DNA of 64,000 bases from Hevea brasiliensis (Eukaryota; Streptophyta; Magnoliopsida; Malpighiales; Euphorbiaceae): positions 7,933,481 to 7,997,480 of the forward strand of contig NC_079502.1 of assembly GCF_030052815.1 (NCBI RefSeq), given 5' to 3'. Below, piece after piece: positions 1-11,357 of the stretch (the stretch's first letter is position 1; each line of letters starts with the position of its first letter). The translations under genes were made by a program, and so were the position numbers. The notes beneath the pieces were generated by a model. It ran no database searches. It worked only from the letters and a program-made list of their open reading frames with translations, and was not told the DNA's origin.

Positions 1-1394
1 AACCAGTTGCAAAGCGATGATCTGTCAGATCACCAGCCCAATTAGCATCAGAGTAGCCAGATAATATTAGGGAAGAGGTAGCGGAAAAGTGCAAATCATG
101 AAAAAGAGTGCATTTGATATAACGAAGGATCCGAAGTACTGCAAAGAAATGAGTTGAGCGAGGAGCAGACATAAACTAGCTGACCAGATGAACAGCATAT
201 GAAATATCAGGTCGAGTAACTGTGAGATAAACAAGACTCCCGACAAAGCTGTCGATATAAATAAGATCATCAAGAGGAGTGCCATCAAGAGGTGTAAGTT
301 TGCAATTGAGCTCCAATGGGGTTGATATTGTTTTGCTATCAGTGATGCCTGCTCGAGAAAGTAAGTTGAATGCATACTTGGCTTGAGATAGAGAATAGCC
401 ATCAGAATTTTGAGAAACTTTAAGACCCAAAAAATAGCTGAGAGAACCCAGGTCTTTCATTTCAAAATGCTGATTGAGATAATATTGTAACTCTGAAATA
501 CCAAATGAATCATCTCCTATTATTATCATATCATCAACATAAAGCAACAGAAGAACAATACCACTGTCAGTTCGGCGAGTGAATAATGCAAAATCATATG
601 GACTAGAGAGAAAGCCAAGTTGAGCAAGAGTGGAACTAAATTTGGCAAATCAGGCCCTGGGAGCTTGTTTTAATCTATATAAGGCTCGTCGAAGTTTGCA
701 AACCTTATGAGGAGAATGATAAGCAAGAGGAGGATGCATATAAACCTCTTCTGTTAAATCACCATGAAGAAAAGTATTCTTGACATCCATCTTGAAAAGT
801 TTTCATTTTACGAACTACAGCAATAGCTAAGAGACTGCGAATAGATGTTAATGGGGCCACTGGAGCAAAAGTTTCTTCATAGTCAATACCATACTCTTGA
901 GTGTACCCTTTGGCTACTAAGCGAGCTTTGTAGCATTCAATAGTTCCATCAGAACGGGTCTTGATTTTGTAAATCCATTTGCAACCAATAGGGGTCTTGT
1001 TTGGTGGAAGATCAACTAAATCCCAAGTATGAGTTTTCTCTAAAGCCTGAAATTCGTCAGTCATAGCTTGCTGCCAAAGAGGGTCAGTACTTGCCTCACG
1101 ATAAGAACCAGGCTCATGAAGGGTTGCAATAGTAGAGTAACAGTGAAAATCAGAAAGATAATGGGGAGTTTCTCTTACACGGGTAGAAAGACGAAGAGTA
1201 GTGCTAGGAGGAGATGCAGGCGCAAGTACTGGATCAACAACTGGTGCAGATTCAACAGGGGTAGGTGCAGTTGGGCTAATAAGCACATCACAATCACCTA
1301 GATCAGGACTTGGAAACAGCTCTTTGGAGGAGTCAGTGAAAAATAGAGAGTCAGTATTGACAGAGTGATGAAATTTAGAAAAAGAAGAGAACAT
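1..1394 (-). pseudogene. copia reverse transcriptase and RNase H, disrupted
   Basis: The reverse transcriptase begins near 1150 with W-x-x-A-M-x-x-E-x-x-A-L-E-x-x-x-T-W and continues through GCKWIYKIK, ARLVAKGYTQ and ETFAPVA. The catalytic YVDD box lies at about 528-545. RNase H starts near 60 with a SDANWAGD motif and leaves the window at base 1. A frameshift near 795, just upstream of the usual FLHGDL segment, breaks the frame. A TGG-to-TGA type stop near 650 follows the QAP motif. These lesions make it a pseudogene. Enzyme identity is certain from the motifs; activity is excluded by the breaks. Confidence 0.9.
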
Positions 1395-2122
1395 AATATT
1401 GTCCTAAAAGGTAACATTACGAGAGATGCGTAACTTATTAGAAACAGGATCCCAACAACGATACCCTTTGTGTTCAATGCCATAACCAAGAAAACAACAT
1501 AGACGAGCACGGGGTTCTAATTTGGTATGTTCATGAGGTTGTAAAAGAACAAAAGAAACAATTCAAAAGGTTTAAGGATGGAATAGTCAGGAGGTTATCC
1601 AAACAACTTTTCAAAAGGAGATAAATTATGAAGAACCAAGGTAGGAAGACGGTTAATAATATAAATAGCATGAAGAGCTGCTTCTCCCCAAAATTTTTCT
1701 GGACACGAGGCAGAAAGAAGAAGAGTACGTACAGAATTAAGAATATGGTGATGCTTGCGTTCGGCTCACCCATTCTATTGAGAGGTGTGAGGACAAGAAC
1801 ATTGAACAACGGTACCTTATTGATTAAGAAACTGAAGTAAAGAAGAATCTCGATATTCCATGGCATTGTCTGTTCGGAGAATTTTAATGTCGCAAGAGAA
1901 CTGAGTTTTAATCATTTTTGCAAATGTGATGTAAATTTGTGATAACTCAGATCGATGTTTCAAAAAATATATCCAAGTAAATCAAGAATAATCATCAATA
2001 AATATCACAAAATAACGAAAACCATTTATTGAAGAAATAGGAGAAGAACCCCAAATGTAAGAATGAATTAAACCAAAAGGAGTGTCTGAAGTAGTATTAT
2101 TATGAGAAAAAGATAATGTAGG
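1395..2122 (-). pseudogene. copia integrase, frameshifted
   Basis: In a frame different from the longest open stretch, the minus strand at about 1640-1800 reads as the end of a copia integrase core, with peptides resembling AERKHHHILN and KFWGEAALHAIYIINRLP. The C-terminal part, with a GYRCWDPVSNKL-like segment, lies near 1430-1480. The open stretch at 1531-1866 is an out-of-frame reading of this region. It links the protease/GAG-pre-integrase block on the right to the reverse transcriptase on the left. Multiple frameshifts prevent function. Confidence 0.75.
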
Positions 2123-2985
2123 TTATTTTGCAAGCTGACAATTTAAACAATTAAATGACTCAAACTTAGTAGATCCTAATAATTCATGAGAAATTAAAGG
2201 TTGAATTTTACTGGCAGAAGCATGACCAAGACGAAGATGCCATTGGTTAGGGATTGTAGCTGCAGACATAAATCTCTGAGGAAGATGTAAAGATGCAAGC
2301 TCAAATAATCGACCCACTCTGCCACCCTCCCCAAGAATCTGGCCCGTTTGTGGATCTTGTACCTGGACACCATGGAGAGAAAAAATAACATTTAGTCCTT
2401 TTTCACACAACTGACCAACAGAAATAAGATTGAGTGCCAAATTAGGGATATAATAGGTGTCGGGGAGATGAAGATTTGAGGTAGACACATGACCAGTATG
2501 TGTGATATACATTTTAGTACCATTTGCAGTATAAATTGGTGGTAAGGAAGATACAAGTTTTGCAGAAGACAAGAATTTAAGATTAGTAGTCATATGATTA
2601 CAACATGCAGAGTCAAAAAGCCAATAAGAATTAACCGGAGTGATAGACATGGCAGTAGGAGAATTAAAAGAGATAACTTGTTTGAATAGTGCCTCAAGAT
2701 CACTCATGGTGATGGCAGTAGAACCCTTAGTAGCAGCAACAGCAGTGACAGAGGAAGATCCAGGCTTTAAGACATTCTTGAATTTAGAATGCCCTCCTTT
2801 TGGTCTTGGAGGGCGTGTGGGACAATGTTCAAGAATATGACCGTAACCATGATAATATCTGCATTCTATAGTAGTACAATATGCAAAAGCATGACCAATT
2901 TGATTACAATTCTTACAAAGTTGATTGCCAGATTTCTGATGTGAGGATCGAGTAGTTGCAAGAGCAGTTTCAAATTGAGAAGTTT
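2123..2985 (-). pseudogene. copia gag C-terminus, protease and GAG-pre-integrase
   Basis: This open stretch begins just inside the nested element junction. It carries two cysteine clusters, of which CKNCNQIGHAFAYC fits the C-x2-C-x4-H-x4-C nucleocapsid zinc knuckle. The protease active-site block follows as WLFDSACCNHMT, where D-S-A replaces the common D-S-G, with a later ISVGQLCEKG segment. A WHLRLGHAS block identifies the GAG-pre-integrase domain. The open reading is long, but it is severed from the gag N-terminus by the 2,584-bp insertion at 2986. The Gly-to-Ala change next to the catalytic Asp may also reduce activity; that is inference. Confidence 0.88.
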
Positions 2986-5569
2986 TGTAACACCCCAAAA
3001 TTTTATTATTTATGAGTATTTTTGGTATTTTAATTTTATTTGAATTTTAGGAATTTTTTTTGAGATTTTTCGGATTTTAAGAATCGGGTTCGATTTTCCG
3101 AAAATATAAACTTTGATGATTTTTAAAATTTAATTTAAAGACCACGTGGCAAAACTAAAAATATATTTGGAGTCTACGTATTTTTCTGAGTTTTATGGAA
3201 TTTTTTCGGAATTTTTGGACCTCGTTTTCGGTCCCGAGGCAGAGTAAAAATTCAAAATTTTGTGTCCTGAATCGAACCGGCCGAATCGAACCGGACCGGA
3301 TCGGACCGGTCTCTTCTCTTTTTCTTCCTCCCGCGCGCGACGCTCCCTCCCCTCTTCTCTCTCTCGTTTCTCTCTCCTCCCCTCCCCGCCACGGCCACCG
3401 CCTCCTGCGTACTCCTCGCCGCTTCCCACTGTCCCGGCCGCCCAGAACGGCCGAAAAACGCGCGCGATCTCCCTTCCTCGCGCGCGCGGCGTTTCGGCTT
3501 CCCCGGCCAAATCCGGCCGATCCGGCCACCAATTGGACCGGGTCTTGTGTCCAAAATCATCTACTCGGCGAGAGCTTTCCATAGACACCAAGAACGCCGA
3601 AATCCATCGAGCGGATTGTCCGATTTTTGCTCGGGAAGATTTTAGCCCATTTCGACTTTTGGGCTAGATTTCTCGAAAACCGTGAATCCCACGAGAAAAC
3701 CGAGGCCACCAGCACGCTCCATTCGTCGAGAGCTTCGCAACGACATAAATTTCGAATTTTTCCGACACCGTTTTTCGGTAGGTCTCACGGAACTTCGCAG
3801 TGTTTTTCCGAGCATTTAATGAGCTTAGAAAATTCTGAAAAATTTATGTACTAACCCCCGTGTTATGGGCTTCGTGTAGGTATCCTCGATTCGCGGAAAT
3901 TCGACGATTGGCCGTTCGCAAATTTCGGGCGAACGGACTGCTGGAAAAGTCTCGAATTGGACCGAGGTTTTGGCTAGCCCCATTTTCAGACGTCGGCGCG
4001 TTCAAGTCAGAATCGGCAAAGGTAAACCCGAACCTTGTTTTTTCGTAATTTTCTAGTGCTTAAATAGGATTAAAAATCCATAAAATATTCGTGGTAGCTT
4101 AGAAAATTACGATTCTTTTTGCAATAGCTTAGTAATATTGCTAAGGACCGCGGGACAAAGTTTTATAATTTTTAGAGCTTATTTGGGCAGTTTTTGCAAA
4201 AATGATCAATAATAAGGACTAAATTGAAATTTTGGGTATTGTGATGGATGATTGATTTGATGGGCCCAGGAGGGGCTGTGTGATATGATTGAACTGTTGA
4301 TATATGGATTGTGAATATAGAAGTGCGTTTTTTTTTGCCCTTTTGCAGGTTGGGTAGGTCCTAGGTATAGGGGAGACTCTGCCGGATTTTCGGCACGACT
4401 TAGGACGTACTTGATCTTTTTCTTTGTTGTATTGAGTCAAATTTATTAAATAGATGTAATGTAATTGTCAGGTGAGCCGGGACAGCCTTCTTCCTCCGCC
4501 CAGCCGCCACAGTAATTTGTCGTCAAGTTTGTGAGTAAAATATTAATTTTAATTGTAATTTCGATATTATTATATGTTCAGCATGCCCATGCATCACTTA
4601 TATGCATATATTTATGTAGTTAAACTCTAGGCACGAATTATGTTGCATTCATAACTGTTAATGTGCCATGAATGTTGTTGTGGTAATTTGGAGCAGTGTG
4701 CGTGCGTTGGCGTGCGTGTGATGTGGTGTGGACTATGGATAGGGCCAGGCGATCACGGCTTGAGTAATTATTTGGGACCCGATCCTTCGAGGGTAGTCAC
4801 GGCTTGAGTAATTTTGGGACCCTCGATTTGGTTATTAAGTGGAAGTCCGAGCTTGAGTAATTACCGGCACCAAGTTGGATTTAAGAGAGTCGTATAGGGA
4901 TCGGCTCCCATATGTTATGATTGATACTACAGGTGTGTGAGTGCTCCAAATTAACATTTTTGATGTTATGATGTGAAAATGTTGTTTATGTTTCATTTCA
5001 CTATAAATTTTTCATTAGTTCTAGATAGTTATATAGATTATTGTTAAAATTTATATTTTACTCTCGAAGTCGAACGCTCACTCTGTTCAATATTTTTTTC
5101 TGAGGAGGATTTTATTTTGGTTAACCTGCTTTTCTCCCTCGCAGGTCAATTATTACTGTTTGTATAAACTTGTTAAATCTTAGAATTTCCGCATGTGTTA
5201 GAAATGTTATTTGATTTGGGTATGTAAACTAAATTATTATTTTGGGACCTGTAAACTTAATATGCTATGCATGTTTGATGGATTGGATGAGGGAGCTGAG
5301 CTCCCATTTATTATTATGTTGATGAGTATGTGGAGGGTGAGCTGAGCTCCCCAATTGACTATATATTGTGTTTACAGGTCGGGTGAGTCGAAAACTCCCC
5401 GTTGGTAAGTCCATTTTATGGCCGGACTCTGTCCGTTTGTTTTCTTGATATTGGGCCCAAATGGGCCTTAGAGTTGGGTTAATGAACAGTTAGGCTTACT
5501 ACGGGCCTCGAGGGCTTTAGGCTGGCCCAGGTCCTAGTGCCGGTCCGGCCCATAGGTTGGGTCGTGACA
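2986..5569 (+). mobile_element. solo-LTR-like element (copy 1), nested in copia gag
   Basis: It starts TGTAACACCCC and ends GGTCGTGACA, so it has the TG...CA ends of an LTR and short inverted termini (TGTAAC / GTGACA). A perfect 5-bp target duplication, AGTTT, flanks it at 2981-2985 and 5570-5574. I see no primer-binding site, no polypurine tract and no second internal repeat, which fits one LTR left after recombination. It contains a G-box (CCACGTGGC, 3142-3150), a CT-rich GC-rich block (3280-3560), and three degenerate copies of a GCTTGAGTAATT motif (about 4759, 4802, 4849). Its length suits the long LTRs of some Ty3/gypsy chromoviruses, but the family is inferred. A second, inverted copy is at 13924-16557. 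Confidence 0.88.
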
Positions 5570-6190
5570 AGTTTTATCCAAACTGAGATGAGTCTCTTCA
5601 AAAATAATCTCTTGAATAACAGTATCCAATGATAGGAGTGGATTTTGATGTAGCAGGGATACTCGAACGGCGTCATATTCTGATCGAAGAGCCTTTAGAA
5701 CTTGAATGAGATGAAGATGATCTTAACTGATTTTTGCCTGAGATATTTGATTCCAAATGGGTTGGACCTGGGCAAGAACATCATTCACAGATTGACATGC
5801 TTCTTGTTTCATATTATGAAGAGTAATCCACAACTGATAATAGTGGGCAAGTCCAGTGGTCTGATATTGATTAGCTAAAAAATCTCAGATTTCTTTTGCA
5901 AAGTCATAATTAGCAAATTGCATATGGATGGATGGAAGAGACAGGGGTATTGCGAAACCAAGTGATGATTTAATGATTTTTACTATCCCAATCCTCAAGA
6001 CGGTCAGTAAATTTTGCATCAGTTTCATCGTTATCTCTTGTCAGTGTAGTGATATCTCCGATAATAATACTCCAAAGCTTGCAACCTATCAAAAAACTTT
6101 TCATTCCTTGAACCAAAAGATTATAGTTGGAACCAGTCAGAACTGTTGCAATAGGTTTTGAAATATCATATTTCTCCATTGATAACAATA
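5570..6190 (-). pseudogene. copia gag N-terminus
   Basis: An ATG at 6188 opens a peptide containing VLTGSNYNLLVQGMKSFLIG, typical of the N-terminus of plant copia gag (the UBN2/DUF4219-like region). The coding signal continues leftwards to the insertion junction at 5570 and resumes at 2985 beyond the nested element. Stops break the stretch near 5970 and 5880. The position, directly behind the primer-binding site at 6296, confirms that this is the start of the element's coding region. Confidence 0.75.
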
Positions 6191-6295
6191 TGAGGAGAAA
6201 AAAAAATGGTATAATAACAGGAATAAAAAAAATGAACCAGAATAGGTTGTAGAGAGAGACGAGAGACTCCAGAAGCTAAAAATAATAGCTTTACG

Positions 6296-6307
6296 GCTCT
6301 GATACCA
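6296..6307 (-). other. tRNA primer-binding site
   Basis: On the minus strand this reads TGGTATCAGAGC, complementary to the 3' end of initiator methionine tRNA, the usual primer of plant copia elements. It abuts the LTR end at 6308 without a spacer, which fixes that LTR boundary. Confidence 0.9.
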
Positions 6308-6555
6308 TGTTAGATGAAAGAATACAAGTAATGAAGGAAATGATTGTGAATTTGTTTGTGTCTTATTTACAGAAATATTACATCTATTTATACATGAGAA
6401 TATGAGCTAATTTAGACAAGAATAATAATTACTATAATTATACTATATAAATATTCTATAATCATGCTAATTGCTGTAATTATGCTAATAATAAGAATCC
6501 ATAGTTTAATTATTCTAACTTGAATCTAATCCACCAAACCTTACCCATATTAACA
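6308..6555 (-). repeat. 5' LTR of the copia element (248 bp)
   Basis: The plus strand reads TGTTAG at one end and ATTAACA at the other, giving the short inverted TG...CA termini of an LTR. It directly follows the primer-binding site. The partner LTR lies outside the window, so divergence between the two cannot be measured here. Confidence 0.8.
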
Positions 6556-6721
6556 ATTTCAAAGAATCTTATTTTGCTTAAGTTTGGAGCGGTCCATCAC
6601 ACCTTCAATTTAGCTGTTGTTTCTCCGAAAACGCATCGAATAATGGTTTGGTAAATTATTTAAATTGGACTGACACTTCTTGGGAGAACTTAAAATTTAG
6701 GATTCCTACCCCATTTGGTAT

Positions 6722-6771
<50 letters not shown>

Positions 6772-7849
6772 CTTTTCAAACACAAAATTTTAAATTTGAA
6801 ACCATTCATTCCAACACATGCTCTTAATTATTTCAGCTCGTCTTTAGAAGCTACAAGTTAAAATTTTAGAGTAATTACCACAAAACTAGAGAAAAAACCA
6901 GAAAGATTAGTAGAAGAGAATAGTTGTTGGGGTTTGGATAAGGGTGGAACTAGAAATTCGGTTTTGGGTAAAAAATAAATAAATATTAAAAAATTAAATA
7001 AAATTTTAATAAAAATAATATAAATATAAATATAAAGCATTAAGAAATTAAAATTATATAATATAAAAATCTAAATGAAATTGACTATATTAAACGGGGG
7101 AAACAATAATTTTATTTTGGGCTAGACCCACACTTTTCTTTGCATTTGGGCTTTTAAAGCTCCTTGATTAATGAAAATTTTAAATTTAAAAATAAAAAAT
7201 TACTGAAATTGGCTGGATCACGTGCAAAATTGATCTTGAAAAAGCCAAAGCATCAAATTGGCTCCTCGTTAGTTGTACAGTGCTCCATTTGGTGATTGAG
7301 GGTTTTTTTTTAAATGATTTTATCGTAAAATTCTTGGATACTGAATTTGATGGGGTTGAAAGTCTCTTGAAAATCAAAGAATCGGTGAAGGTCGGAGGTG
7401 ATTAACAATTACTCTAATGCTCAGGTTAGTAATTTAATAGAATATCAATATAATAAAAGTGAGCTTTGTTTACATACTTGTTTTTTAAAATTTACTTTAT
7501 ACAGTGAATTGGATGAAATTTTGATCCAATTCTCGTTAATTTTCTAATTAATTTGTGACGGTTATTATTCATAGATTGACCCTGAAATTAGGTAAGATTG
7601 ACGCGTGATCAGTGGTGTGATACTCGCTTGGCCTGGTCTCAAAGGATGCCGATCTTTTCGTTCCTCCTTGATAGACCAAAGTACTCCAACACCTAGAGAA
7701 ACTGAGCTCTAAGGAGACCTTTCGAGATACTCCAAGGTCAAATCCAATATCCAGAATTCCACAGCAACATCACAAATATGAATGTTTTCATAAAAGCTTT
7801 AAATAGGCAACAAATTGGATGCAAAGTTCAATTGAGCTAAATCCGTCAC
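6556..7849. other. AT-rich spacer
   Basis: No convincing coding frame. It contains the CA/TA microsatellite at 6721-6769 and AT-rich low-complexity sequence. The segment at 7600-7850 may belong to the 3' end of the adjoining LINE remnant, but I see no motif. Confidence 0.6.
6721..6769. repeat. compound CA/TA microsatellite
   Basis: A short CA run passes directly into an uninterrupted TA run of about 34 bases. Confidence 0.95.
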
Positions 7850-8700
7850 AACTGAAAGACTGATCATGAAGATATTTTTGAGCAATAACATGTGCAGTCT
7901 GGTTTGCAGTCCTTCTAACTGCTGAAAAAATAGTATGTTCACAGTTGGCTGTTAACTCTAAAACATCAAGGACTCATTGTATAGCAATTGGTGACTCTCT
8001 GCTATGCAAACCATCAATCAACATTAAGGAATCTCCCTCTAAAACTATTCTGGTAAAACCTGATGAAATACCCAAAAGAGCAGCCTCCCTACATGCTAAG
8101 CTTTTTCTAGTAACAAAGGTTCTTGAATAGCGTCCCACAGCTTGCATCTCCAATTTATAACTCTTCCTAGGTGGTCACGCATGATAACAACAGAAGCACC
8201 CTTTACATTCCTTTGGTCAACAGTTGCATCAAAGTTAATCTTAATTACATTCAAAAGCGGAGGGGATCAAGTAAGGGTCGGCTGACCCCGAGAGAAGGTT
8301 TGCGTCGTTTCATTTGAAGAAGCTGTTAGAAATTCTTCTTGATATTTTAAAGCATATGAAACTACCTCCTGCCATGTCTGGTTCTGTTTGTTGAAGATGG
8401 ATGCATTTCTACAGTTCCAAATTGCCCATATTATGAAAACTGTCAGTTGCTTGAGACCTACACCATCCGGATGATGAGCTAAACCTGAACACATTTCTGT
8501 CCAACAATTCATCATATTTGTATTTACTAATAAGGAAGAGCGGATCCTGATTGGTGAATTAATCCAGATTGCCACTGCCCTTGAACATGCAAGGAACAGA
8601 TGAAACAAGGATTCCTTCTCCCCACAGTACTTATATTCTGGAGCTATGTGAGGAATTCTTCGATGAGGCAACTCATTGTACGGTAATCTCTTTTAAAAGT
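7850..8700 (-). pseudogene. L1-type LINE 3' remnant (zf-RVT and RNase H)
   Basis: On the minus strand 8671-8267 encodes a zinc-binding reverse-transcriptase tail: a C-x2-C...H-L-F-x-x-C-S cluster followed by WAIWNCRNASIF. Downstream (8260-7850) a frameshifted RNase H-like domain is recognisable from pieces such as INFDATVD, RVINWRC and VRRTANQTAHVIAQ. Several stops and frameshifts are present and the reverse-transcriptase core is missing. This is the usual 'putative ribonuclease H protein' debris of plant L1 elements. The left edge of the later segmental duplication (8523) lies inside it. Confidence 0.75.
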
Positions 8701-9299
8701 CACCACATAATGACCTTTAACTCGGCAATTAGATTCGTCAAAAGTTTCGCCAAGAAGTGTTATTATGGGATTGAAATGTCGGTCCTGGACCCCAACATGC
8801 CTTGAATTTTGAGAGAGATGAAGCTGCCTTGCACGCCTAAATTATTGACAATTGACAATGCAAGAAAAGCATAAAAGAGTTAATTGCCAAGTGGCTGCCA
8901 CCTGTGACAGTTGACTTGGATTTGGACAACCATTTAGTCTCTCTCTCTCTCTCTTTTTCAGGAAAATTAAAAAATCTCTCTCCCTCTCTGACATTTATGT
9001 GGCCGCAAGGTGCAAGACCAAGTCCATCTCCACCGACTGCCTTACTTAATAAATTAATTTATTATTTTATTTTTAAAATTTATTTTTTTTATTATCTTTA
9101 ATTTAACTATTAATTAATAAATTAAAATAATATTACAAAAAATATTTTTTTTATATTCATGTTTTCTCTCAACTTTATCTCCAATTTCATCCCTCTATGA
9201 AGATGTCCCTCATCTTTTGGAGGGGACAAAGGAATTGAGAAGAGAAGGCACTCTAATTAAGAAAAGTAAAATTAAATCCATTCAATCAAATCAGGTCGG

Positions 9300-9770
9300 A
9301 TATCTTTTAAAGGGACGATCATTCATCACTAGCAAAATCAAAACCAAGAGGCAAGAATTCCTCATATTCTGGATGGATGATGGTTAGGCAGATGGGAAAA
9401 TCAAATAATCCAAGCATCCACAATTTTTTTTTTAAATCCATGGGTTTTAACTTCTCTAGATGTTGATGATGTGGACCAATTGACATTTGGGTTGAAAAGA
9501 TGTTCACTGTGCCTTTGAAATACATGAGGAACTGTAAGTATGCAAGATTGAGCTAACATTGCAAAGCCCGAATCAATTTTTCATTGAAGTTCGATGCTAA
9601 GACGCATGCTTTGCAAATTTTTCTCCCTCCTTCTGTGTTCTGTTTTTGCAGTACTCGCAATTCGGTAGGTCAAGGGGAGAGTCGCTCTCATCGTCTCCAC
9701 TCCATAGAAGTCTGGGATCAAGCGGGTCAATTTCCTGACGTAACTTTTTTTTTTAAATTTATTATTGTAA
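9300..9770. other. unidentified segment shared by both duplication units
   Basis: Both copies (here and at 13380-13850) preserve a minus-strand open stretch ending in WMLGLFDFPICL...GFDFASDE, and a plus-strand stretch with a TTTTTGCAG acceptor-like site. I do not recognise a family. The frame start differs between copies through a homopolymer indel, so a functional gene is doubtful. Confidence 0.3.
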
Positions 9771-10570
9771 AATATAAATATATTTTTAAAAATAAATAAT
9801 AAATTAAAAATATAAATATTAAACATAATTTTAATAATATACTTATATTTTTTTAAAAAATAAAATTTATATATATAAATACATAAAAATAAATTATTTT
9901 TAATAAAAAATAATAATATATTAGTATGTCAAAAGGAAGAAAATCTTTTCATTTTTGTCCGTATAATATCAAAATTAAAGTAGAATAAAAAAAATTACTA
10001 AATTCAATGCAAGTTAAATCTGCCTTGATAAATATTGTATTTTATTCTTCTCCATTATGATTGACTGAAAATGGAAGGAAAACTTAATTGTTGAAAATGA
10101 AATTTTATGGAGATTTTAATTTATTTTTTAAAATATAAAAATAGAAATATTAACAATAATAAAATTTAAAAATTAAATAATAAAACAGACAAATATTTAT
10201 TTCCCCTATAATTTCTCCACTCACTGTTGCGCCAATCAGCAGTATCAAAAATTAGATACAACCTACCTCACTTCATGTGTAAATTTTTTTTTTTTAATTT
10301 AGTCTAATTTACATATTTATTAATTTTTTTTATACTTTATAAGAATTTTCAATTTAATAAATCAGTTTTAATCTATTCACACCAAGTCAATCTACTAAGA
10401 GATAAAATATTGACAATGAATATTTTTTCAAAAACTTAATTTTATTTAAAAAAATATATTAAATCATTCATATTTAATATTTATTAATTATTTATTAATT
10501 AATTTGTATATTAATATATATTAAAAAAATAATAATAAAGGTGGAAGAACCGATCAAGTTGTTGAAATTC

Positions 10571-10578
10571 TATATAAG
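10571..10578 (+). promoter_or_regulatory. TATA box of J20 copy A
   Basis: TATATAAG lies 89 bp upstream of the ATG at 10660. The same element lies at the same distance in copy B. Confidence 0.7.
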
Positions 10579-10659
10579 AAAAGCAATACTTTTTCTTCTC
10601 CCTTGCGGGTACAGCATCGATCATATGCTTGAAAACAGGGGTTAAGCAAGAACTCAGAA

Positions 10660-11357
10660 ATGAATCACGGAATTATCTCAGCCGGAACCCAAGCTAGCTT
10701 ACATATCTGCAAATCACCCAATATCTCAGCCACAAAGTCCATGTTTGATCCTTCTTCTCACCTAACCTTCACTACCCATTTCCCAGAATCAAGCTTTTCT
10801 CTCAAAACTCATTCCAAATCTGTTAGAGCCAGTCCAATTAAGGCCGCTGTGGCTGATAGCGTCTATGTTAACCCAGAGACTGTGAGTTTCTACGATCTGT
10901 TAGGCATCTCAGAGAGTGTTCCGCTCTCAGAAATCAAGAAAGCTTATAAGCAACTGGCAAGGAAGTACCATCCTGATGTGTCACCGCAGGAACATACAGA
11001 GGAGTATACCAAGAGGTTTATTGAGGTTCAGGAGGCTTATGAGACCTTGTCCGACCCCAAAAGAAGAGCTCTGTATGACAGAGGCTTGCATATGGCTCTC
11101 TTTGCCGGAAAACAATTCCACTACAACATGGTATGTTTTGTTTCACCATTTTCCTTTTATTTCTTTATCATGATCAGAAATTGATGATGGGATTTCCGGA
11201 TCTTATTCAGGTTAGGGAAGGGAGAGGTGACTGGAAAGAGCAATGGGAGTCTCAGCTCACAGAGTTAGAGAGAGAAAGGAACTGCAATGAGGAGCTGAGA
11301 GAGAACATGTCTTGGGGAGCTAGGATGCGTAGGCAAAGAAGTGAAAGATATAATTAA
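10660..11357 (+). CDS. J20: chloroplast DnaJ 20-type J-domain co-chaperone, copy A
   Basis: Two exons, 10660-11130 and 11211-11357, joined in phase 0 across an 80-bp GT/AG intron, give 205 codons before TAA. Residues 1 to about 70 are rich in Ser and Thr and low in acidic residues, like a chloroplast transit peptide. The J domain spans about 77-144 with FYDLLGI, KKAYKQLARKY and the invariant HPD at 104-106, which stimulates Hsp70 ATPase. The C-terminus ends in MSWGARMRRQ, a hallmark of Arabidopsis J20. There is no G/F or zinc-finger region (type III J protein). Arabidopsis J20 delivers misfolded deoxyxylulose-5-phosphate synthase to plastid Hsp70; the same role is inferred here. The last exon-1 codon is Met where copy B has Lys. 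Confidence 0.92.

Larger units (their letters stand above)
1..6555 (-). mobile_element. Ty1/copia LTR retrotransposon, decayed, cut by the window edge
   Basis: Reading leftwards from the right end the order is LTR (6308-6555), primer-binding site, gag, zinc knuckle, protease, GAG-pre-integrase, integrase, reverse transcriptase, and RNase H running off base 1. Integrase before reverse transcriptase defines the copia superfamily. The 3' LTR lies outside the window. Frameshifts and stops interrupt the polyprotein, so the element cannot be autonomous. A 2,584-bp solo-LTR-like element sits inside gag (2986-5569). The lineage within copia is not resolved. Confidence 0.93.

Noticed and set aside
1068..1301. 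Plus-strand frames across the copia region (1068-1301, 1628-1840, 2640-2840)
   Set aside because: Antisense shadows of clear integrase, protease and reverse-transcriptase sequence on the minus strand.
3155..3667. Several long overlapping open frames of 100-135 codons on both strands in the GC-rich block (and the equivalents at 15839-16407)
   Set aside because: They lie inside the solo-LTR-like elements, overlap in many frames, and consist of Arg/Pro/Gly/Ser-rich low-complexity peptides that differ between the two element copies. They reflect base composition, not coding.
11131..11184. Continuation of the J20-A frame past exon 1 to a stop at 11184 (and the same at 17895)
   Set aside because: A GT/AG intron removes it and restores the conserved SWGARMRRQ tail in frame. 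All four copies share the structure.
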